From NCBI GenBank assembly GCA_028749115.1, contig JAQURD010000002.1, positions 53,529 through 117,528 of the forward strand: a stretch of DNA of 64,000 nt, given 5' to 3'. Of this stretch, positions 25,466 to 32,286 are shown piece after piece. The position numbers were made by a program, and so were the translations under genes. Each line of letters starts with the position of its first letter. Position 1 is the first letter of the stretch. A model generated the notes under the pieces. That model did no database searches. It was given only the letters and a program-made list of their open reading frames with translations, and was not told the DNA's origin. Source of the stretch: Acidobacteriota bacterium (lineage in GTDB: Bacteria; Acidobacteriota; Aminicenantia; Aminicenantales; Saccharicenantaceae).

Positions 25466-26768
25466 TAAGAAAGAATTAGAAGACTATGAGGAAAAATATT
25501 TAGCTTCTTACGCTTTGAAGTCTAAACAGGCAGAGAGAAATCGGCACGAACCCTCCCCATTAGAATATAGAACTCAATTTCATAGAGACAGGGATAGAAT
25601 AATCTGGAGTAGATCTTTTAAAAGGCTGCAGCATAAAACACAGATCTTTCCATGTTATAGCGCCGACCATTTTAGAAGGCGACTAACCCATAGCTTAGAG
25701 GTTAGCCAGATAGCTACTACCATTGCGAGAAGCTTAGAATTAAATGAAGTCGCTACTGAAGCTATGGCTCTTGCACATGATATTGGACACGCGCCTTTTG
25801 GACATAGCGGAGAAAAAGCATTAAATGAAAAATTAACTGAATTAAAGGAGAAAAATAACCTTCTAGAAAACAAAAATGTAATAATCTATAACTTCGATCA
25901 TGCTTTGCAGGGTGTTGAAATTGTGGAAAGGATTGAAAAAGAATACGAGCCAAAGTATTCAGGACTAAATCTTACTGTTCCTGTAATCGAAGGTATTTTA
26001 AAACATAGGAGAAGGAACCTTAAAGAACCAAGTCCAATAAAAGAAAAATTGACATATAAGGAAATCGTTAATAAAGATAAATATACTAAGTACGGCCTAG
26101 ATTATGGCTCATTAGAAGCACAATGCGTATTTTTTGCCGACAAGCTGGCTTATTTTTTTGCTGACTTTGAAGATGCCCTTAGATCTCATATATTGAATTA
26201 TTCTGAGATTAATAAGGGAAGCTTTAAGCAATTTATAGAAATGATTAACGGGATAGCAGATGCTCATCAGTATCCAAAAGTCGAGAAAAATATAGATAAT
26301 ATAGACCTATTTTTAGAATTTAGGAGGAAGGCAATTAGTGCACTAATATTAAATGTAATTGAAGCTTCCTATAATCTTATTTCCAGTTATAAATTATCTT
26401 CTCCCATCGAAGCAAAGAAACTTAAAAAGAGGATGATAAAGCTGGACGCAAAATATGAAAAAATTAAAGACGTTACCTATGATGACTATATAAAACAAAG
26501 AGTATTTAATCATGAACTATATAGAGCAACAGAATTTAAAGCTGAAACGATTATAAAAGACCTTTTTGATGCATATTATCAAGATAGAAAGCTAATTCCG
26601 GCCGATTATAACGATCATATTATAAATGCTTACCGAGGCTTAAATCTAAATGAAAAGGAGATAAATATTTTATCAGTTAAGAACTACATTGCCGGAATGA
26701 CAGACTCATTTATAATATCTAGGCACAAAGATCTTTTTATGTCGAGTGAAAATATCTTAATTATTTAG
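25443..26768 (+). CDS. dGTPase-like HD-domain deoxynucleoside triphosphohydrolase
   Basis: HD-fold enzymes of the Dgt/SAMHD1 family cut dNTPs to deoxynucleoside and triphosphate. The 441-aa product keeps the family's N-terminal block (DRDRIIWSRSFKRLQHKTQIF) and the metal ligands: His83 in RLTHSLEV, the His112-Asp113 pair in LAHDIGHAPFGHSGE, and a later Asp in FFADKLAYF. The C-terminal helical half is less conserved. Chromosomal dgt genes are housekeeping, but homologues in islands act against phages by draining dNTPs. Here it sits in an island and overlaps the upstream methyltransferase gene by 23 bp, which argues for a joint function. It is AT-rich like its partner. Enzyme family is confident; defence role is inference. 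Confidence 0.85.
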   Translation: MRKQNIYNKKELEDYEEKYLASYALKSKQAERNRHEPSPLEYRTQFHRDRDRIIWSRSFKRLQHKTQIFPCYSADHFRRRLTHSLEVSQIATTIARSLELNEVATEAMALAHDIGHAPFGHSGEKALNEKLTELKEKNNLLENKNVIIYNFDHALQGVEIVERIEKEYEPKYSGLNLTVPVIEGILKHRRRNLKEPSPIKEKLTYKEIVNKDKYTKYGLDYGSLEAQCVFFADKLAYFFADFEDALRSHILNYSEINKGSFKQFIEMINGIADAHQYPKVEKNIDNIDLFLEFRRKAISALILNVIEASYNLISSYKLSSPIEAKKLKKRMIKLDAKYEKIKDVTYDDYIKQRVFNHELYRATEFKAETIIKDLFDAYYQDRKLIPADYNDHIINAYRGLNLNEKEINILSVKNYIAGMTDSFIISRHKDLFMSSENILII

Positions 26769-26965
26769 CACAAAACAATAGTGGCAAGTAACGGGAGTAA
26801 ATTCAATTGAAAAGTATAGGCTTTTAAGATGGGAAGGCTGGTGTACAAAATAGCTCGCGGTTTGTTCTGAAGGAGCGAACCATCGTAAAATCTCTCTCAA
26901 AAGAAGCCATTTATAAACTGTCAGACAGAAGAATATTAACCCCTAATGAGGGTATGTTTAATAAA

Positions 26966-26990
26966 AAGGAAGCAGATTTTCTGCTTCCTT
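26966..26990 (-). terminator. Rho-independent terminator of the nuclease gene
   Basis: A perfect 11-bp inverted repeat (AAGGAAGCAGA / TCTGCTTCCTT) with a 3-base loop is followed, on the minus strand, by TTTTTATT. It lies about 20 bases after the stop of the minus-strand nuclease gene. There is no T-run on the plus strand. Confidence 0.8.
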
Positions 26991-27010
26991 GGTTTGTTGA
27001 GGAGGTGCTA

Positions 27011-27769
27011 TTATTGGCCTTGCCAGGCTTGACATTGGGCTGCATATTCGCAGTCTTTGCACCAGAAACCTGGCCGAGGAAAGAAGATTTTAAGATTAAT
27101 TCCCTTAAGAACCTGCTCAGCAATTGAGTAGAGCCGCTCATATCTTGCCTTATCACGTTTGGTTTCAAATGTTAGGATCTTCGGCTTTTTTGATTTAACA
27201 AAATCGATGAGCTTTAAGGCCTTCGGGGTTTTCTGATAGAGCCTTTCATAGGCATAGCTGTAGATTGTTAGCTGAAGAGATTCGTCTGCATCTTTAGAAT
27301 CTACCATCTGACCTGAAGTCTTAAATTCAACAATTACATCACCTACCTCAATTAGGTCAATGACACCTTCGAGATCAATCAGAGGGACTTGACCGTTTCC
27401 GGGTCTAATAAGCGGCACTGAAAATGGAACTTCTGAGCATTTAGCTTTCTTTGGAGGAAGGTTATAGTAAAGACTCAGCATTTCCTTAGCCAGGACTCCA
27501 AGCTTCATCTCATCTTCACCGTTCTTAAACCTGATCTCATTTTCGATTCTTTGACTGTACCAGTCTGCTTCAAAAATCTTAAAGAGCTTTTCGAGCGGCA
27601 CTCCACTATCAGTCATGGTCTCCCTGTGGAACCAGGAAAGGGCTGAGTGAAGGGCACTGCCAAAGGCTAAGCCTGAGGGCTTGAAGGGCTTGGGGAGAAA
27701 ATCAACATACTGGAACTTGTATTTTAGGCCACATTGAAGGTAAAGATTGATTTGAGAGCTAGAAAGGTA
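27011..27769 (-). pseudogene. RecB/Cas4-like PD-(D/E)XK nuclease, start codon removed by an IS3 end
   Basis: The reading frame encodes SSQINLYLQCGLKYKFQYVD, then LPKPFKPSGLAFGSALHSAL with the conserved His. The nuclease core includes IDLEGVIDLIE and VIVEFKTSG (the D...E-x-K site), and the C-terminal cysteines WCKDCEYAAQC join the N-terminal Cys to hold an Fe-S cluster, as in Cas4 and AddB-type nucleases. Homology runs right up to 27769, and the next codon is a TAG formed exactly at the junction with the IS3 end at 27771. The native start is therefore lost. An ATG at 27616 could restart translation but would drop the first cysteine and the motif-I His. A strong terminator follows the stop. Confidence 0.75.
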
Positions 27770-27770
27770 C

Positions 27771-28010
27771 TATACTGACCCCCTGAGGAGGTGGACACCT
27801 CTGAGAGATAGAGATTATACTGAGTAAGGAGGTGTCAGGATGAAGCTAAGGCAATGGAGTTCAGAGGAGAAGATGGCCATTGTGCTGGAAGCGCTAAAGG
27901 GGCAGAAGTCGGTGGCTGAGATTTGCCGGGAACATCAGATCAGTCAAACCCTCTTCTACCGCTGGCGCGCCCGGTACTATGCCGAATCCAAAGGCTGGCA
28001 AGTCAAATGA
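27771..28010 (+). mobile_element. IS3-family element, left part only
   Basis: A terminal repeat starting TATACTGACCCCCTGAGG (27771-27796) is followed by a short orfA. No orfB or right end follows, so the element is cut after the first gene. A second, solitary copy of the same end lies at 20789. Confidence 0.7.
27840..28010 (+). CDS. IS3-family transposase OrfA fragment
   Basis: The 56-aa product from ATG 27840 reads KLRQWSSEEKMAIVLEALKG, then SVAEICREHQISQTLFYRW. This is the helix-turn-helix and start of the leucine zipper of IS3 OrfA proteins, whose usual length is about 90-110 aa. GGAGGTG lies about seven bases upstream. It stops early at TGA 28008 and no OrfB follows, so it cannot transpose alone. 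Confidence 0.75.
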   Translation: MKLRQWSSEEKMAIVLEALKGQKSVAEICREHQISQTLFYRWRARYYAESKGWQVK

Positions 28011-28134
28011 CTGGCTTGATTAGCGTGGGGCCGAAGTCTCTCCCGAATTTGTGGGACGCAGAAAATAAGAGGCCTCGATGATATAAGAGACGAGCGCAAT
28101 AGGTTTATAAATTTTAGCTGAAAGAGGAATCAAA

Positions 28135-29058
28135 ATGCCTACAAATCCAATCAAAGAATTTATTCCCAGAGAAATTGAATCGCCTCAATTAAAGGCGGTT
28201 CTAAGTCAATTTTCAGCTTTTATAGATGAAACGATTAACTTTGGTTCTCATGTCTTTAAATGGGGAATTGAAAATATCAAAGGAGGGGATGAAAATATCC
28301 CTGTATTTCTTACTTATAGGCATATATTTGAGTTATTAGATTCAATATCTGTATTGATTAAAGAATCCTGTGTGGAACCTTGCAAATCAATTTTAAGAGC
28401 TCTCTTCGAATCATTTCTCACATTTGAGTATATCCTAGAAAAGGATACCGAACAGAGAGGAAGAGATTATTTAATATGGTGCAGACATCGTGAGTTAAAA
28501 TATTATAGACGCCATGACCCAACTGACATTTTATATAAAGAATATAATTCAAAAATAAAGAAAGATAAATTGTTAAAAAATATGAAAAGGCTCATAATTC
28601 CTGACATAAAAGCTCAGATTGATTCTTTGAATATAATATTTAGCCTGCCATCTTATGCTGACTCTGAAAAGGAATATCAAAGAATGAGAAATCCGAAATG
28701 GTGGTTCAATATGCATAAAGGGCCTAATGACATTCAAACGCTAGCAACATATTTAGGATACGCTGCGTTTTATGATATTCTCTATCGTTTCTGGTCAGAT
28801 TTTTTGCATGGTACAGACATAATGAGAGGAAAATTTTCTATTGATAAGCCTGGTGAAGTTGCGTTTACACAACTGAGGCTTCCCACCGAAGCTCAATTTG
28901 TGACATTGATGTCAGTTAGTTTTGCATTATCAGTTATCAGAAATTTAATCAATCATTATGTTAAATCAAGAAAGCAAGAAATGAGAATTTGGTATTTGAA
29001 AGAAATTAGAGATAAATATTTGGAACTCGCCAAAATGAATCGAATTGAAGTCCGATAA
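28135..29058 (+). CDS. DUF5677-like protein of unknown function
   Basis: The 307-aa product is mostly helical. The middle carries SCVEPCKSILRALFESFLTFEYIL, with charged HRELKYYRRHD after it. Later comes FWSDFLHGTDIMRG, whose (S/D)xxxHG pattern matches what I know of DUF5677 proteins. No signal peptide or clear membrane segment is seen. GAGGAA lies seven bases before the ATG, so expression is likely. It is the last gene of the island and is AT-rich like the other cargo. Proteins of this family occur in many islands, sometimes near defence genes, but no activity is established here. Confidence 0.65.
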   Translation: MPTNPIKEFIPREIESPQLKAVLSQFSAFIDETINFGSHVFKWGIENIKGGDENIPVFLTYRHIFELLDSISVLIKESCVEPCKSILRALFESFLTFEYILEKDTEQRGRDYLIWCRHRELKYYRRHDPTDILYKEYNSKIKKDKLLKNMKRLIIPDIKAQIDSLNIIFSLPSYADSEKEYQRMRNPKWWFNMHKGPNDIQTLATYLGYAAFYDILYRFWSDFLHGTDIMRGKFSIDKPGEVAFTQLRLPTEAQFVTLMSVSFALSVIRNLINHYVKSRKQEMRIWYLKEIRDKYLELAKMNRIEVR

Positions 29059-29415
29059 AATCAATATGAATAATGTTTCGAAAGAAAAATAATTGTTCCG
29101 TGAGTTTATGGGGTCTACAGGAAAGGCTATGGATCGAGGAAAGTAGTAACTAATGAATCCGCAGCCTATATTATTTAATCCATTATCGCTATCGGAGGAT
29201 AGCAGACATAGAAAATTAGCATGCTTTTTGGGAGCTGCTCCGCCTATCTCTTAAGGATATGTGAAAAAGAAGCAAATGTGGTGTCCAAATAGTGTCTACA
29301 AGACTCCTAAATCAGCCTAAAATTGCCCTTTAGAATCTAAAACAGAAACAATGGCAATTTCTATATAAATCAATAATTTAGTTTGTTTTCAACAAGTTAG
29401 TTCGATTGTCCAAAA
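29059..29415. other. Gene-free right shoulder of the island
   Basis: There is no coding frame of note. The stretch is AT-rich, and it is where recombinase arm sites might lie if the right repeat is an attachment site. I could not identify defined repeats. Confidence 0.4.
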
Positions 29416-29457
29416 CGGATTAAGAGTCCGCTGCTCTACCAATTGAGCTAACGGGCC
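29416..29457 (-). pseudogene. tRNA-Lys fragment (5' half, nt 1-42)
   Basis: The minus strand matches tRNA-Lys(CTT) from its first base through the anticodon loop and into the 3' side of the anticodon stem (ends TCCG). It then passes into unrelated AT-rich DNA. T-arm and acceptor 3' strand are missing, so no mature tRNA can form. Confidence 0.85.
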
Positions 29458-29513
29458 AAAAATTATTTTTAAGTTTAGTTTAGAGCCATTTAATTGTCAA
29501 CAGAACGAATGGC
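29416..29513. repeat. Right copy of the 98-bp direct repeat bounding the island
   Basis: It is identical to 18004-18101 except for one base. It ends one base before the TGA stop triplet region of gltS (29515-29517). It includes a full copy of the tRNA-Lys promoter (minus-strand TTGACA at 29495-29500, TAAACT at 29472-29477), which would fire leftward into the island. Confidence 0.85.
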
Positions 29514-29514
29514 C

Positions 29515-30747
29515 TCAACCAAAAATGTTCAGGAAAACAGTGATCAAAAGAGCATTAGTAAAATCAATAAAGAAGGCACCAACCATCGGCACGACCAGAA
29601 AAGCCCGGGGCGCTCGTCCAAATTTGTCCACCAGGACTTTCATATTGGCCATGGCGTTGGCCGTCGTCCCCATCATGAAGCCGCAAAAGCCGCTGCTCAT
29701 GACAGCCGATTCATAATCCCGCCCCATCAGTCTGAACACCGGCCCGAGACAAAGCAAGGCAATTAAGATGACCTGACCCACCAGAACAATGATCAGAGGC
29801 AGAACCAGACCGGCCAGTTCCCAGAGTTTGAGCGTCATCAGGGCTATAACCAGGAAAAGCGACAGCGAAACGTGGCCCAGGTCATCCATCGTCTTCTGGG
29901 AAAGCCCGATGAGGCCGGTCAGATCGTCCAGATTACGGATGATGGCTGCCACAAACATGGCCCCGATGTAAGCAGGAAGCGTAAAATGAAGGGCCGCAAA
30001 GCCCTGGCTCAGCCAGGACCCGATCCACATGACCACCAGGAGCACAACCGTATTTTTAAGGAGAATGTAGGCTTCCCTGTCTTCTCCAGATGGTGTAATC
30101 TCCTTAGGCTCAAGAACATTGGCTTCGACAATCTCATCGGCCGTGGCGACCTGGATAGCACGGGGCTTGGCGGCAGGCTTACGTAATTTGTATCGTTCAA
30201 TCAAAAAAGTGCCAAGTGGCCCACCGATTAACCCGCCACTGATAATTCCAAACATGGCCGCAGCTACAGCAATAGTAGCCGCCCCCGTCACTCCGGTCTT
30301 TTCAAAAAGCGGGGCAAAGGCCAGGCCGGTGGCCGGACCACCGGTCAGGGTCACTGAACCTGCCAGAACTCCGAACAGAGGCTTTAAACCCAGCAGCACA
30401 GCCAGGCCCACACCCAGAACATTCTGGAAAATAGCGGCCACCGTGGCAATGATAAAAAAAAGCAAAACCTGAGGGCCTCCCACTTTGAGAAGCCGCAGAC
30501 TGGCTCCGAAACCAATGGTGGTAAAAAAAGCAATCATCAGAGGATCTCGAAGGGTCGTATCAAAAGTAAACAGGCTAAGTCCATAATTGCGGGCGATAAG
30601 AGCGGCGAAAGCCACCAATAAGCCTCCAACCACAGGTGCAGGAATGTTATACCGCGACAGAGGCTTGATCCAGCGGCAAAGTCCATAGCCGAGAAAGAGG
30701 ATGATACCGGCAAAGGCCACTGTATTGATGAGGTTTAGGTTCAACAT
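29515..30747 (-). CDS. gltS: Sodium/glutamate symporter
   Basis: This is an inner-membrane sodium-coupled glutamate importer, 410 aa and rich in membrane helices. The two inverted-repeat pore motifs are visible: GSVTLTGGPATGLAFAP near residues 130-147 and GFCGFMMGTTANAMANM near residue 360, the GGxG/GxxT-A type loops of the ESS family. It starts 3 bp after the stop of the APC permease gene, so the two form an operon. Its 3' end abuts the island's right direct repeat. The codon choice looks more GC-rich than that of many neighbours, but I did not compute it. Confidence 0.9.
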   Translation of the reverse strand: MLNLNLINTVAFAGIILFLGYGLCRWIKPLSRYNIPAPVVGGLLVAFAALIARNYGLSLFTFDTTLRDPLMIAFFTTIGFGASLRLLKVGGPQVLLFFIIATVAAIFQNVLGVGLAVLLGLKPLFGVLAGSVTLTGGPATGLAFAPLFEKTGVTGAATIAVAAAMFGIISGGLIGGPLGTFLIERYKLRKPAAKPRAIQVATADEIVEANVLEPKEITPSGEDREAYILLKNTVVLLVVMWIGSWLSQGFAALHFTLPAYIGAMFVAAIIRNLDDLTGLIGLSQKTMDDLGHVSLSLFLVIALMTLKLWELAGLVLPLIIVLVGQVILIALLCLGPVFRLMGRDYESAVMSSGFCGFMMGTTANAMANMKVLVDKFGRAPRAFLVVPMVGAFFIDFTNALLITVFLNIFG

Positions 30748-30750
30748 GGT

Positions 30751-32139
30751 TTATCCTTTGTTATAGACTGAGTCAGCCGAGGTCCTTGATCGTCGTTTCC
30801 AGATAAGGTAGGCGGGGATACCGAGCACTATCAACGCTAAGCTGGCAAACGAGATCCAGAAGGTACGGATAAGCGAATTAACCGTCAGAAAAATGGAAGA
30901 CAGGATAAAGAGGATTGGGGTGACGGGATACCCCCACGTCTTGTAGGGCCGTGCATGATCAGGGAGTTTCCGACGAAGTATCATCACTCCTAAAACCGTC
31001 AGGCCCATGAAGATCCAGAAGCCGAAAATGACATAAGAATAGAGTTGTTCAAAGGTGCCACTGAGGCTGAGCAGGGAGGCCCAAACTGCCAGGATGATGA
31101 TCGAGACATGAGGTGTCCGGTAGTTAGGATGAACCCTGGCTACGGCCTTAAAGAAGATTCCGTCTTTAGCCATGGCGTAAAAAACCCTGGGTGCAGTCAG
31201 GAGATGACCATTTATGGTTCCGGTCATCGACAGCAGGATGATGAGGGTGATGAGGGAGGCCCCGATTGGCCCGACAGCCGCTTCCATTACATCGCCGGCT
31301 ATCCGGGTCGATTTAGCCATCCTGGCAGCCGGGAAAACATAGAGATAGGCAAGATTGGCCACGAGGTAAAGAAAGATAACCGATAAAGTGCCGATGAAGA
31401 GTCCCAGTGGCAGGTTTTTTTGCGGGTTCTTAATCTCCCCGGCGCAATAGGTACTTGTTTCCCACCCTTTATAGGCCCAGAGAGCTGAAACCAGGGCCAC
31501 CCCAAAGGCGCCCAGTAGCCCGCCACTCACCGGGGCCGCATTCTCAGTGGAAAAGAAGTTACTTGTCGACCCTTTAGCAAACAGGAAAATAACAACGCAC
31601 ATGCCAATCAAGGCGACAAATTTTATGCTCGTCAGAAAGTTGGTCACCAGGGCACCCTTTTTGACACCCAGGTAATTTACAGCCGCCAGAATCGCAATGA
31701 GGGAAATAGCCACTACTTTGGTCTGAAGGCCATTTATTTTTACGAAATACGGCAGATATTTGGAGGAGAATCCAACCGCCAGGGTGGCGATCGTACCGGC
31801 TTCAACGATCAGGAACAGAGTCCAGCCAAAGAGGAAAGCAATAAGTGACCCATAGGCTTCACGGAGATAGATATAAATCCCGCCGGCCTGGGAATACATG
31901 GCTGACAACTCGGCTATAGCCAGTGCCCCAAAAAAGCTCAGGATACCCCCTATAATCCAGACAGCCAGCATCAGTTTCGGTGTTCCAACAGTAGCCGCAA
32001 TGTTAGAAGGATTGATAAAAATTCCAGAACCAATCATAGCCCCGATGACAATACCAACAATACTGAACAGGCCCAGAGCCCGTTGCAGCTCAGGAGTCTT
32101 CGGAGCGGCAGGAGGAACTGAAGCATCATTATTTTGCAT
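30751..32139 (-). CDS. APC-family amino acid permease
   Basis: This inner-membrane transporter has 462 aa and about twelve helices. The first helix carries the APC signature GIVIGAMIGSGIFINP (residues 29-44). IAELSAMYSQAGGIYIYLRE and the following helix-3 region resemble the LAT/PotE-type exchangers. The substrate is probably a neutral or acidic amino acid, but sequence alone does not decide. It is the first gene of a two-gene operon with gltS, and the pair probably supplies or exchanges amino acids. It is divergent from the S9 peptidase, so peptide breakdown and amino-acid uptake sit side by side. Confidence 0.87.
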   Translation of the reverse strand: MQNNDASVPPAAPKTPELQRALGLFSIVGIVIGAMIGSGIFINPSNIAATVGTPKLMLAVWIIGGILSFFGALAIAELSAMYSQAGGIYIYLREAYGSLIAFLFGWTLFLIVEAGTIATLAVGFSSKYLPYFVKINGLQTKVVAISLIAILAAVNYLGVKKGALVTNFLTSIKFVALIGMCVVIFLFAKGSTSNFFSTENAAPVSGGLLGAFGVALVSALWAYKGWETSTYCAGEIKNPQKNLPLGLFIGTLSVIFLYLVANLAYLYVFPAARMAKSTRIAGDVMEAAVGPIGASLITLIILLSMTGTINGHLLTAPRVFYAMAKDGIFFKAVARVHPNYRTPHVSIIILAVWASLLSLSGTFEQLYSYVIFGFWIFMGLTVLGVMILRRKLPDHARPYKTWGYPVTPILFILSSIFLTVNSLIRTFWISFASLALIVLGIPAYLIWKRRSRTSADSVYNKG

Positions 32140-32217
32140 TCGCTTATTATAAATTTATCGTCAATGAATTTAAATTAATTTAAAGAAATTTTAAGTAGAT
32201 TAGAACGAATAAATTAA

Positions 32218-32248
32218 TTGCTGAATTTTTTGCTTTAATCAGTATAAT
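32218..32248 (+). promoter_or_regulatory. Possible promoter of the S9 peptidase
   Basis: A perfect TATAAT (32243-32248) lies 38 bases before the ATG. The best -35 candidate is TTGCTG (32218-32223), with a longish 19-base spacer. It lies in the AT-rich gap between divergent genes. GGAGGAAAG just before ATG 32287 is a strong ribosome site. Confidence 0.4.
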
Positions 32249-32286
32249 CATCATCTTAAGGTAATAATCTTTAATCTGGAGGAAAG

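Noticed and set aside
29515-32139. gltS and the APC permease as part of the island
   Set aside because: They lie outside the right direct repeat, and the gltS end forms the host side of the junction.
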